A stretch of DNA of 42,795 nucleotides from Pectinatus cerevisiiphilus (GTDB lineage: Bacteria; Bacillota; Negativicutes; Selenomonadales; Selenomonadaceae), in assembly GCF_004341685.1 (NCBI RefSeq), contig NZ_SMAA01000019.1, positions 1 to 42,795 of the forward strand, written 5' to 3'. Within the stretch, counting starts at the first letter, position 1. Every line of letters begins with the position of its first letter. The notes beneath the pieces are model-generated. The model worked only from the letters and a program-made list of their open reading frames with translations, was not told the origin of the DNA and searched no databases. Below, in pieces: positions 8,467 to 16,388 of this stretch. The translations under genes were made by a program, and so were the position numbers.

Positions 8467-8495
8467 TTTACATTTGACACATTTTACTTTATAAT
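8467..8495 (+). promoter_or_regulatory. Promoter of the SAM riboswitch transcript
   Basis: -35 TTTACA (8467-8472), 17-bp spacer, -10 TATAAT (8490-8495). A TTGACA at 8474-8479 is too close to this -10 to be its partner. Start near 8502, immediately before the aptamer. Confidence 0.65.
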
Positions 8496-8506
8496 AGACA
8501 CATATT

Positions 8507-8655
8507 ATCTCTTATTTAGAGTGGTCGAGGGACTGGCCCGATGACACCCAGCAACCGGCGTTTACGCAAGGTGCTAATTCCTGCAGGAGTAATCCTGAAA
8601 AATGAGAGGATGAGTCGTTAAAGACCCTTCTTCTTAGAAGGGTCTTTTTTATTTT
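8507..8655 (+). promoter_or_regulatory. SAM-I (S-box) riboswitch with terminator
   Basis: All S-box landmarks are present: GAGTGGTCGAGGGACTGGCCC, GATGACACCCAGCAACC, AAGGTGCTAATTCCTGCAG and the closing AATGAGAGGATGAG, which pairs with CTCTTATT at the 5' end. The terminator stem AAGACCCTTCT/AGAAGGGTCTT (8621-8645) with a T run follows 10 nt later. High SAM should terminate transcription ahead of metI-patB. Confidence 0.97.
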
Positions 8656-8676
8656 TATTATAAAGGAGCATTATTT

Positions 8677-9810
8677 ATGAATTTGGAATCAAAGATTGTC
8701 CATATAGGTATAAATTCTGACAAAAAAACCGGAGCGATAAGCACACCTATTTATAATACGGCTTCTTTTGCACACCCTGCCTTGGGGAAAAGCACTGGTT
8801 TCGACTATACCAGAAGCAAAAACCCGACACGCCAAGTAGTCGAAGACGGCATCGCTCTTTTAGAAAACGGCAGCGATGGATTCGCCTTTTCTTCCGGAAT
8901 GGCCGCCATAACAACGGTGCTGATGCTTTATAAGACAGGCGACCATATTATTTTGGCAGACGATTGTTACGGGGGTACATATAGATTGTTTAATAAACTT
9001 TTTACCAATTATGGCATTAGCTTCTCCGTTGTGGACACCAGCTCAGCGAAACTAACTGCAGCAGCCATAAAAGAAAATACAAAGGCAATATTCATCGAAA
9101 CGCCCACCAACCCAATGATGAAAATCACCGATATAGCCGCACTTGCTGGTATTTGCAAAGAGCATAATATGCAGCTCATCGTCGATAATACATTTTTAAC
9201 ACCATATTTTCAACGTCCCCTTGAATTAGGTGCAGACATTGTTGTCCATAGCGGCACCAAATACTTAGCCGGCCACAATGACCTTCTATGCGGTGTAATT
9301 GTGACACGCGAAAATACCATCGGCGAAAAAATACGCTTTCTCCAAAACGCCACCGGAAATATGCTTAGCCCCAATGACAGCTGGTTGTTGATAAGAGGTT
9401 TAAAGACACTGGGACTGCGGATGGAAAAACACAATGAGAACGCTGGTAAGATAGCGAAATGGCTCAGTACCCAGCCCCATATAACCAATGTATATTATCC
9501 AGGGCTCTTAACCCATCCCGGCAAGAAAATACACGATAAACAGGCCTCTGGCTGTGGCGGTATAATTTCTTTCGCTGTTGACGACGCAGCTCGGGTACCC
9601 CAAATATTAAGCCGCGTTAAATTTATCCAATTTGCAGAAAGCCTGGGCGGTGTAGAAAGCCTAATTACCTTTCCTGCATGTCAAACCCATATGGATATTC
9701 CGCTAAAAATACGGCAACAGCTCGGCATTACCGATAAATTATTGCGGCTCTCAGTAGGAATAGAAAACAGTCAGGATATAATTGATGATTTGCAACAGGC
9801 ATTACAGTAA
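8677..9810 (+). CDS. metI: Cystathionine gamma-synthase / O-acetylhomoserine thiolyase
   Basis: A 377-residue Cys/Met-metabolism PLP enzyme. It joins an activated homoserine with cysteine to make cystathionine. The PLP lysine is K195 in HSGTKYLAGH. The closest remembered sequence is Bacillus subtilis MetI: STGFDYTRSKNPTRQ, AFSSGMAAI, YGGTYRLF, FIETPTNPMM and FAESLGGVESLITFPA all match that group. The start is set by AAAGGAG at 8662-8668. It is the first gene after the SAM riboswitch, and the pairing with patB mirrors the B. subtilis metI-metC operon. Cystathionine gamma-lyase activity (MccB-like) is the alternative, but SAM control argues for methionine synthesis. Confidence 0.9.
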   Translation: MNLESKIVHIGINSDKKTGAISTPIYNTASFAHPALGKSTGFDYTRSKNPTRQVVEDGIALLENGSDGFAFSSGMAAITTVLMLYKTGDHIILADDCYGGTYRLFNKLFTNYGISFSVVDTSSAKLTAAAIKENTKAIFIETPTNPMMKITDIAALAGICKEHNMQLIVDNTFLTPYFQRPLELGADIVVHSGTKYLAGHNDLLCGVIVTRENTIGEKIRFLQNATGNMLSPNDSWLLIRGLKTLGLRMEKHNENAGKIAKWLSTQPHITNVYYPGLLTHPGKKIHDKQASGCGGIISFAVDDAARVPQILSRVKFIQFAESLGGVESLITFPACQTHMDIPLKIRQQLGITDKLLRLSVGIENSQDIIDDLQQALQ

Positions 9811-9831
9811 AAATGAATAGGAGACAAATAA

Positions 9832-11022
9832 ATGAGTTTTGATGAAATAATAGACAGAAAAAATAATTTTTCAGCAAAGTATGATGAATTAGAACAGAAA
9901 TTTGGGCGCAATGACCTTATTCCACTGTGGATCGCGGATATGGATTTCAAGACGGCAGCACCAATTATAGAAGCAATCAAAGAACGAGCAGACCAAGGGA
10001 TTTTTGGTTATACTTCACGCCCAGATTCATACTATCAGTCCGTTTGCGATTGGTTTGAAAAATACCATGACTGGCGCCCAGAACCACAGCTTATGCTGCA
10101 CAGCTTGGGTGTAGTGGTTTCCTTGAGCCTGCTCATCCAAAATTTCACATGTCCCGGAGATAAAATAATCATTCAGACGCCAGTGTATTATCCATTTTTT
10201 GATGTGATCCGAAAAAACGGCCGTATTTTAGTAGAAAATCCGCTTCTAAAGGTCAATGGGCATTATGAAATGGACTATGCTGATTTTGAAAAACAAGCCC
10301 GCAATGGGGCAAAATATTTTCTGCTTTGCAGCCCGCATAATCCGGTGGGACGAGTATGGACTAAAGAAGAACTGTCCCGCATAGGTGAAATCTGCCTAAA
10401 GTATGGCGTGCGCATAATTGCTGACGAAATACATGCGGATATTGTCTTTCCTGGACATAAACACGTATCAATAGCAAGTATCTCCGAAGCACTTCAGCAT
10501 AATACGATTACCTGCATAGCGCCAAGCAAAACCTTTAATTTAGCTGGTTTACAAGCTTCGTTAGTTATTTTCCCCAACATGGAGGAACGCAATAAGTTTG
10601 ACAACATTCTCGGCGTCTTAGATATAAAAAGGAACAGCTGTTTTAATTTGGTGGCTGTCGAAGCAGCATACAGGCATGGCAGGGAATGGCTGGAAGATGT
10701 CCTAAAATACATTGAGGGTAATTTTAAATATATCAATGAATTTTGCAAAAAAAATATCCCAGAAATAAAACCTAATTACCCTGAAGGCACATATCTGGTT
10801 TTGCTGGACTGCCAAGGGCTCGGCCTTGATAAAAAAGCTCTCCATGACTTTATGGTAAATAAAGCAAAGCTGGCTCTTGACGACGGATTTTGGTTTAGTA
10901 ATGTATTGGCCCAGCACATGCGCCTCAATGCTGCCTGCCCGCGACAGATATTGGTAAAAGCATTGCAGCAGTTAGCAGATGCTATACATGTGCTGCGCAC
11001 GCAAAATGACAAGAAAATATGA
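9832..11022 (+). CDS. patB: Cystathionine beta-lyase (MalY/PatB family C-S lyase)
   Basis: A 396-residue fold-type I PLP enzyme that cleaves cystathionine to homocysteine, pyruvate and ammonia. The N-terminal PLWIADMDFKTAAPI, FGYTSRPDSYY, VYYPF, SPHNPVGRVW and DEIHADIVF blocks are those of MalY/PatB, and the PLP lysine lies in APSKTFNLAG. It starts 21 bp after metI with an AGGAGAC site. The two genes give the complete transsulfuration step from cysteine to homocysteine. It replaces the MetC-type lyase used by Bacillus, so it is the functional analogue rather than an orthologue. Confidence 0.9.
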   Translation: MSFDEIIDRKNNFSAKYDELEQKFGRNDLIPLWIADMDFKTAAPIIEAIKERADQGIFGYTSRPDSYYQSVCDWFEKYHDWRPEPQLMLHSLGVVVSLSLLIQNFTCPGDKIIIQTPVYYPFFDVIRKNGRILVENPLLKVNGHYEMDYADFEKQARNGAKYFLLCSPHNPVGRVWTKEELSRIGEICLKYGVRIIADEIHADIVFPGHKHVSIASISEALQHNTITCIAPSKTFNLAGLQASLVIFPNMEERNKFDNILGVLDIKRNSCFNLVAVEAAYRHGREWLEDVLKYIEGNFKYINEFCKKNIPEIKPNYPEGTYLVLLDCQGLGLDKKALHDFMVNKAKLALDDGFWFSNVLAQHMRLNAACPRQILVKALQQLADAIHVLRTQNDKKI

Positions 11023-11143
11023 GTTGGCAACCCCTTTACCGTATGCACATAAATAAAGTAAATCTGCCAACTCTTAAAATAATATCACCATACCTTAAAA
11101 ATATATTTATAACATCCTTCCAAATGTTTCCAATTTTAGCCGC

Positions 11144-11190
11144 AAAAAAAGCTTATGGCCGCTGTAAAAGCAGTCATAAGCTTTTTATTT
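11144..11190. terminator. Bidirectional terminator between patB and the convergent secreted-protein gene
   Basis: A stem of AAAAAGCTTATG and CATAAGCTTTTT with an inner GCTG/CAGC pairing is flanked by A and T runs on both sides, so it can serve both converging genes. Confidence 0.8.
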
Positions 11191-11212
11191 CTATTTATTG
11201 GTTGCTGTCAGC

Positions 11213-11872
11213 TTATTTATCGCTGTCAGCACTATTGTCATTATTATCACCATGCATTGAACCCAATGCTTGGTGCAGGCTTGCCTTATCTACTCCCAAA
11301 GAGCTAGCTACATCCTGCCAAGTATTATTTATTTTCTTCATTGCTATTACATCATTGATAGGTTTTGAAGAAAGTTTAGCTAATTCAGCGGCCATCATAA
11401 TATCACGGCCTTGATAGCCCTGTTTAGACAAATTGGTCACTGCGGTTTTATCTGCACCAGTACGCTGGACTATGCTATCAATAAATAAATCCTGTTGTAC
11501 TTGTTTAAGCTGGTCTTTTGTGACATTTACTTTTCCCATGACATAATGCCATGTTGTATCCGCAGTCTTAAGGCTAATGACACTGTCTAACGACTTACCA
11601 CTTGCTTTAGCTATAAGGGCAGCATGGATAACATCTTTCTGGCTATAACCTTTTGCTTTGTAATTGGTGAAATCCGTTTCACTGATGTTCAATTCCTTTT
11701 CTATTTCCGCAAGCACGCCTTTATTAGCATGCCCCATTCCCTGATGAAAAGCAGGGCCGTCGTGTGGGCCATCAACTGCAGCAGCAGAAGTCAATGCCGG
11801 AAAAGCTGTTCCAAATGTCATAACTGTACCAACAACAAGTGCGCCTATTCTCTTCTTTGAAAAATTAATCAT
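11213..11872 (-). CDS. Secreted protein with a duplicated ~65-residue helical domain, function unknown
   Basis: The start at 11872 (MINFSKKR) is chosen because GGAGG lies 9 bases upstream; an ATG 9 bases further up almost touches that site. The 219-residue product has a signal peptide (positively charged N-terminus, GALVVGTVMTFGTAFPAL, then ALTSAAA). The mature part holds two related units: KGYSQKDVIHAALIAKASGK..VISLK..DTTWHYV and QGYQGRDIMMAAELAKLSSK..VIAMK..NNTWQDV, each followed by a GV/NV-x-K helix. The C-terminus is acidic and polar (HGDNNDNSADSDK), and the N-terminus of the mature form is His/Gly-rich. I do not recognise a named family. It is transcribed alone and probably lives in the periplasm. 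Confidence 0.75.
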   Translation of the reverse strand: MINFSKKRIGALVVGTVMTFGTAFPALTSAAAVDGPHDGPAFHQGMGHANKGVLAEIEKELNISETDFTNYKAKGYSQKDVIHAALIAKASGKSLDSVISLKTADTTWHYVMGKVNVTKDQLKQVQQDLFIDSIVQRTGADKTAVTNLSKQGYQGRDIMMAAELAKLSSKPINDVIAMKKINNTWQDVASSLGVDKASLHQALGSMHGDNNDNSADSDK

Positions 11873-12127
11873 TCTTACCATCCTCCAAGTATATTTTCGA
11901 TCAATATGATTCCCTTGATTTATCTTTATAATACAGGTGAATTTTGACAAAAATAAGGCAAAAGTAAAATTTATTTGTGACAATTACTTTTATTTTTTAA
12001 ATATATACTAGGATTCTTAAAACTTGTCCATTTTTCAAAGGAAACAGCGCATATGGTAACTGCAAATTTATAATTTATATTAAGCTTTTAATAAACAGCT
12101 TTTATATAAAATTATCCGCGCTATTTA

Positions 12128-13243
12128 TCAAAATAGTTTTTGATAAATACTTAATACCGTATCTCGGTCAAGCGGCACATAATTATTGGCCATAAGCCGT
12201 CCCTGTTTTTGCATAACGATATCAGTATAACTTTCTAAATCTTTTTTTACTACACCGTATTCATGCAGGTTTTTTCGCTGCATAATATTTTCCAGCAATC
12301 CTTCCAATTCTACAAAAACCATACTGGGCGTGCAGCCAAGCAGCTTTGCCAAGAGTTGTTTTAGCTGACAGAGCGCACCATCCTGACGTATACTCGCATA
12401 GGTTTTATATACTTCGATAAAAAAAGCATAGTTTGATTCGCCATGCGGTACATGCCGTGCTGCTCCCAAGGGGTAGGAAAGCGCATGTACAGCAGCGCAA
12501 CCGGCATTACCAAAAGCGATACCTGCATAAGTGCTCGCCGCAAGAAAATCCTTAAGCAATGTCGGGATAATATTTTTCCCTTCGGTCGCAATTACCTTAT
12601 AACCGGCAATGATTTTTTCTATAGCCCCAACGGAAAAAACACGAGTAAAATCCGTAGCTTTAGGCGAAGTATAGGATTCTATTGCATGAATGAGGGCATC
12701 CATAGAACTAGTAGCAAAAAATTGATATGGCAGATTTTGCAACAATTCGGGAATTAGAATAGCTTCATCCGCAAAAAGGGCATCATTGGCAAGACCAAGC
12801 TTAGTTTTATTCTTAGTGAGTTCCAGTATCGAAATATTAGTCATTTCACTGCCTGTACCACAGGTGGTCGGAATAAGGAAAAGTTTCTTATCCTTCTGCG
12901 GCAAAATTTCACCGGCAAATAATTTATCTACAGGTGAGTATTCTTTCAGGGCAAAAAGTTTAGCCGCATCAAGAATCGTGCCGCCACCGATTGCAAAAAT
13001 TCTATTGATTTTTTGGTTGCCTATGCTTTGGCGAATATCCTCAATCATCGTATCAGTTGGTTCTCCGGTAACATATTGTCTATAATCAATAACCACCGCA
13101 TCTGCAAATGCATTAGGGAAATTACGCTTGCGCATATTACCACTGACAAGAACAAGGTCTTCTTTGCCAATATGATAAGCTGTGCAAAATTCATCTGCTG
13201 AAGAGCAGGTAACAATTTTAGGTTTAATTAAAAAATTATTCAT
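12128..13243 (-). CDS. 4hbD: 4-hydroxybutyrate dehydrogenase (iron-dependent)
   Basis: A 371-residue iron alcohol dehydrogenase that reduces succinate semialdehyde to 4-hydroxybutyrate with NADH. It follows the Clostridium kluyveri 4HbD pattern closely as I remember it (GEPSD/GEPTD, IGGGT, IPTTCGTGSEMTNIS, ALIHAIESYTSPKA, YAGIAFGNAG, NNYV near the end). NAD-binding GGGT is at 86-89; metal ligands by alignment are D182, H186, H253 and H267. It lies 118 bp downstream of gabT in the same direction, and a hairpin fills the gap. With gabT it forms the GABA to succinate semialdehyde to 4-hydroxybutyrate branch. The CoA-transferase and dehydratase needed beyond that are not in the window. Confidence 0.88.
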   Translation of the reverse strand: MNNFLIKPKIVTCSSADEFCTAYHIGKEDLVLVSGNMRKRNFPNAFADAVVIDYRQYVTGEPTDTMIEDIRQSIGNQKINRIFAIGGGTILDAAKLFALKEYSPVDKLFAGEILPQKDKKLFLIPTTCGTGSEMTNISILELTKNKTKLGLANDALFADEAILIPELLQNLPYQFFATSSMDALIHAIESYTSPKATDFTRVFSVGAIEKIIAGYKVIATEGKNIIPTLLKDFLAASTYAGIAFGNAGCAAVHALSYPLGAARHVPHGESNYAFFIEVYKTYASIRQDGALCQLKQLLAKLLGCTPSMVFVELEGLLENIMQRKNLHEYGVVKKDLESYTDIVMQKQGRLMANNYVPLDRDTVLSIYQKLF

Positions 13244-13262
13244 TTTCTCTCCAAAGTATATT

Positions 13263-13307
13263 TATCCGGTACCTGTCTCTTATCGCAATAGAAACAGGCA
13301 CCGGATA
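13263..13307 (-). other. Intergenic hairpin between gabT and 4hbD
   Basis: Arms TATCCGGTACCTGT (13263-13276) and ACAGGCACCGGATA (13294-13307) form a stable stem without a T tract on the minus strand. It may stabilise the upstream gabT message or set the ratio of the two gene products. Confidence 0.55.
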
Positions 13308-13361
13308 ATTATTTTCATATTATAATCTACAAACCCAGGGATTGTTCAGAAATAAAACTTA

Positions 13362-14747
13362 CTACGCAAGGCGAGCCTGTTCCACTTCTTCACAGCCTGT
13401 ACATTTCGCAATAGCTGCTTCAAATATATCAAGCCCTGCTTCAAGCTGCTGGTCACTTATCACCAACGGAGCGAGGAAACGTATAACATTGCCATGCACG
13501 CCGGCATTTTCCAGCAACAAACCATGCTGCGCAGCTTCCGCTATAAGCTGGCTGACGAGCGGTGCGTCTGGTTCTTTGGTGGTACGATCTTTGACAAATT
13601 CAATGCCAATCATACCACCCATACCACGTACATCACCTATTACAGCATATTTTTCCATCCATGCATGATAACGTGCCATAACTTTTTTACCAATTTCAAT
13701 AGAGCGTTTAGCAAGATTGTCACGCTGCATTATTTCTATAACCTTTAAGGCCGCTGCACAGGCAAGTGGATTACCGCAATAGGTACCACCGATTACACCG
13801 CCTGGTACAGACTGCATAATTTCTTCGCGTGCAGTAATACCACTAAGCGGTACACCGGCAGCAATGGATTTTGCCATTGCGATAATATCAGGCTGCACAC
13901 CGGTTTCCTTCCAATATTCAGTTGCAAACATGCGTCCAGTACGGCAAAACCCACATTGTACTTCATCCGCGATCAACAAAATTCCATATGTGTCGCAAAT
14001 TTTGCGAACAGCTTTTACCCATTCCAAAGGTGCCGGAATAAAACCACCTTCACCTTGGAGCGGTTCAACTACAATTGCCGCCACATGTTCAGGGTCAGAG
14101 CAATCATTGAATGTTTCATGCAGTTTTTCTATATAATAATCAATTGCCTTTTCTGCTGGCATCCCTTCCGGTCTACGATATACATAGGGGAATTCGGCAC
14201 GATATACGCCGTCAGGGAATGGTCCCATGCCTTTGGCATAAGCTTTTTTGGCAGTCATAGACATGGTCAATAATGTACGACCATGAAATGCACCGGAAAA
14301 AACAATAATATTCGGTCTCTTGGTGAAAGCCTTCGCGATCTTCACCGCATTTTCATCTGCTTCAGCACCACTGTTGGCAAAGAATGTACGTCTTTTATCA
14401 CCTTTTACCGGTGAAAGTGCATTTATGGTTTCTGCGAGTTTGACATAACCTTCATGTGTGACAACATTAAACATACCATGAAAATATTTATCCGCTTGTT
14501 CTTTTACCGCAGCTACTACTTCGGGATGGCTGAAACCAATGTTGAGCACACCGACACCGCCGATAAAATCTAAAAAGCGGTTGCCATCGAGATCTTCAAT
14601 GATCGCGCCTGCCCCCTGTTTGATTACTACTGGGTAACCACAACGTATAGCACTAGGAACAGCTTCATTTCTTCTTTTTATAACTTGAGCCGACTTTGGT
14701 CCCGGTAAACAATCTGTAATTATTTCAGGCATTGCATCTTTCAACAT
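13362..14747 (-). CDS. gabT: 4-aminobutyrate aminotransferase
   Basis: A class III PLP aminotransferase that moves the amino group of GABA to 2-oxoglutarate, giving succinate semialdehyde. The start at 14747 (MLKDAMPE) sits 8 bases after AGGAGG; an ATG two codons earlier is too close. The 461-residue protein carries NSGAEADENAVKIAK, FSGAFHGRT, VVEPLQGEGGF, LLIADEVQCGFCRTG and the PLP lysine K293 in AMAKSIAAGVPLSG. The motif set is typical of bacterial GabT; a related ornithine or putrescine enzyme is less likely given 4hbD next door. The C-terminal tail has a TGCEEVEQARLA extension. Controlled from a promoter at 14861-14889 and a leader hairpin. Confidence 0.88.
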   Translation of the reverse strand: MLKDAMPEIITDCLPGPKSAQVIKRRNEAVPSAIRCGYPVVIKQGAGAIIEDLDGNRFLDFIGGVGVLNIGFSHPEVVAAVKEQADKYFHGMFNVVTHEGYVKLAETINALSPVKGDKRRTFFANSGAEADENAVKIAKAFTKRPNIIVFSGAFHGRTLLTMSMTAKKAYAKGMGPFPDGVYRAEFPYVYRRPEGMPAEKAIDYYIEKLHETFNDCSDPEHVAAIVVEPLQGEGGFIPAPLEWVKAVRKICDTYGILLIADEVQCGFCRTGRMFATEYWKETGVQPDIIAMAKSIAAGVPLSGITAREEIMQSVPGGVIGGTYCGNPLACAAALKVIEIMQRDNLAKRSIEIGKKVMARYHAWMEKYAVIGDVRGMGGMIGIEFVKDRTTKEPDAPLVSQLIAEAAQHGLLLENAGVHGNVIRFLAPLVISDQQLEAGLDIFEAAIAKCTGCEEVEQARLA

Positions 14748-14775
14748 GGGCATATCCTCCTAAAAAACCAACATA

Positions 14776-14842
14776 ATAAAAAACTGTACGCTGCGGAGCA
14801 GATATTATCCAATCGGATCAACTGGCTCCATTGCCGTACAGT
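14776..14842 (-). promoter_or_regulatory. Terminator-like multi-branched hairpin in the gabT leader
   Basis: Read on the minus strand, ACTGTACG (14835-14842) pairs with CGTACAGT (14783-14790). Inside it, GGAGC pairs with GCTCC and ATCC with GGAT (loop GATT), and six T residues follow at once (14777-14782). This is the form of an intrinsic terminator lying within the ~107-nt gabT 5' leader. No opposing gene needs it, so it probably attenuates gabT. No known aptamer is recognised. Confidence 0.6.
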
Positions 14843-14860
14843 CATGTTTGATGTACCTAT

Positions 14861-14889
14861 ATAATAGCCTGGCCGCAAACGCGGCGCAA
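14861..14889 (-). promoter_or_regulatory. gabT promoter
   Basis: Minus-strand -35 TTGCGC (14884-14889), 17-bp spacer, -10 TATTAT (14861-14866), start near 14854. The -35 is weak, as expected for an activated promoter next to a PucR-family activator. The spacer contains an inverted repeat, GCCGCAAACGCGGC (14873-14886 region), a possible operator. Confidence 0.5.
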
Positions 14890-14926
14890 CGGGATGAGAA
14901 ACTAATTTTTTACTGTTTATTTGTAC

Positions 14927-14955
14927 TTTACGCACAAAAGTTTTTACTGTATTAT
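14927..14955 (+). promoter_or_regulatory. Promoter of the PucR-family regulator
   Basis: -35 TTTACG (14927-14932), 17-bp spacer, -10 TATTAT (14950-14955), 25 bases before the start codon. Divergent from the gabT promoter, about 40 bp away. Confidence 0.5.
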
Positions 14956-14979
14956 GTAAATAAAAAGGGGAGGCTTAAA

Positions 14980-16155
14980 ATGTCCATTCAGTTAAAAAAG
15001 CTCTTTGCGGAAACAGCAGAAGTTTATCAATTGAAATTGCTGGCTGGAACAGCCGGACTCGACAATGAAATAATATGGGTGCAATATACTGAGGATATTG
15101 CCACGTCTAATTTTCTGCGGGGAAATGAGCTGATCATTACAACCGGCCTTTGCAGCAACGACAAAACATGGATAGGCAATTTCATTGAAGAACTTATCGC
15201 GAGAAAATCAGCGGGACTTATTGTTAACACGGGAAAATACATACAACCACAAGAATTAGATGAGAAGATTATCAATCTTTGTAATATACACAAGTTTCCT
15301 TTGTTTATTATGCCATGGCATATACATTTAGCAGATATTATGCAGGATTATTTAAATAGATTATTTTTAGCCACACAGGAAGATAATAATATAACCGAAC
15401 TCATCCGCACCGCTGTTTTTGAACCAGAAAAAATAAAACGATGCGAAAAAGAATTTGAATTACACGATTTACTGAAAAAATCTTTTTATATGGTAGTGTT
15501 CAACTGGCAAAATACCACCGTAAATAAAAAATGGGAAACATTTTTACTTTTACAGAGCAGAACCTTGTTTAACCAGATGAAGTTAGATTATATTATCTTT
15601 TGGCAAAAAAATATGCTTATAATGATGATTTTTTCGGTACAGAAAGAATTATTGGAAGAAATTACAACAAAAGCTTTTAGTATTTATGATAAGGCATTAC
15701 CACATAATAAAACGCGTTGCGGTGTAAGCTCCTATTATGGAAACATCTTTAGAGCCAGTGATGCTTTCCATGAAGCGATGATGGTGGCTGCCATTCCACC
15801 GGCAGTGCTGCATGAAAAGAGAACGGCTTTTTTTGATGAACTAGGTGCATATCGACTGCTTTTCGCGGCCAATGATAAGGAACTATTAAAGAAAATACAC
15901 GACTCTTTGCTTGCTGCACTGCTTGAGCATGATAAAAAACACCATTCCCAATTATATGATACACTGCGTATTTATCTTTTCCATAATAACAGCCTAAAAA
16001 TAACTGCGGATATAGCATTTACACATCGCAATACGATAAACTACCGTATGACAAAGGTACGCAGCATACTTGCCTGCGATCTTGATGACGCAGTGACGCG
16101 TTTTAATTTAATGATGGCCTTTTATATCGCTGATTATTTGAAAATGGCAGTTTAA
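14980..16155 (+). CDS. PucR-family transcriptional regulator of the GABA locus
   Basis: A 391-residue regulator. The ATG at 14980 (MSIQLKKLF) has AGGGGAGG 5 bases upstream; earlier in-frame starts lack a site. The N-terminal ~125 residues match the PucR domain (purine catabolism regulator-like: KLLAGTAGLDNEIIWVQYTEDIATSNFLRGNELIITTG). A middle GGDEF-like/CdaR region follows, and the last ~60 residues are the HTH_30 domain (LRIYLFHNNSLKITADIAFTHRNTINYRM). Members usually activate adjacent catabolic genes in response to the substrate. Divergence from gabT-4hbD makes GABA or a derivative the likely signal (inference). Confidence 0.85.
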   Translation: MSIQLKKLFAETAEVYQLKLLAGTAGLDNEIIWVQYTEDIATSNFLRGNELIITTGLCSNDKTWIGNFIEELIARKSAGLIVNTGKYIQPQELDEKIINLCNIHKFPLFIMPWHIHLADIMQDYLNRLFLATQEDNNITELIRTAVFEPEKIKRCEKEFELHDLLKKSFYMVVFNWQNTTVNKKWETFLLLQSRTLFNQMKLDYIIFWQKNMLIMMIFSVQKELLEEITTKAFSIYDKALPHNKTRCGVSSYYGNIFRASDAFHEAMMVAAIPPAVLHEKRTAFFDELGAYRLLFAANDKELLKKIHDSLLAALLEHDKKHHSQLYDTLRIYLFHNNSLKITADIAFTHRNTINYRMTKVRSILACDLDDAVTRFNLMMAFYIADYLKMAV

Positions 16156-16207
16156 TTTACAGGGAATTTATAGTATACATTTGCGATAGTTAATGTGGTA
16201 CATAATC

Positions 16208-16237
16208 TTGACAAAACAATTATATATGTACTATCAT
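16208..16237 (+). promoter_or_regulatory. Promoter of leuCDB
   Basis: -35 TTGACA (16208-16213), 18-bp spacer, -10 TATCAT (16232-16237). The ~145-nt leader to leuC contains an AATACT/AGTATT stem but no T-box, no terminator and no recognised riboswitch. Confidence 0.5.
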
Positions 16238-16388
16238 AGCATACAGACTGGTTTACATTTTTACAAAAAAAATACTCTGGCAAAAGTATTGATGAAAGCT
16301 GCTGGCTTAGCAATTTTCGTAAAACATGAAATAGAAAACATATTGGTGAGGAAAATAAAATATCGCCTAATAAAATGGAGGAGTTTTT

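Noticed and set aside
8474-8495. TTGACA plus TATAAT as the S-box promoter
   Set aside because: The spacer would be only 10 bp; TTTACA at 8467-8472 gives 17 bp.
16238-16388. Leucine T-box or riboswitch in the leuC leader
   Set aside because: No T-box core, specifier region or terminator is present; only a weak short stem.
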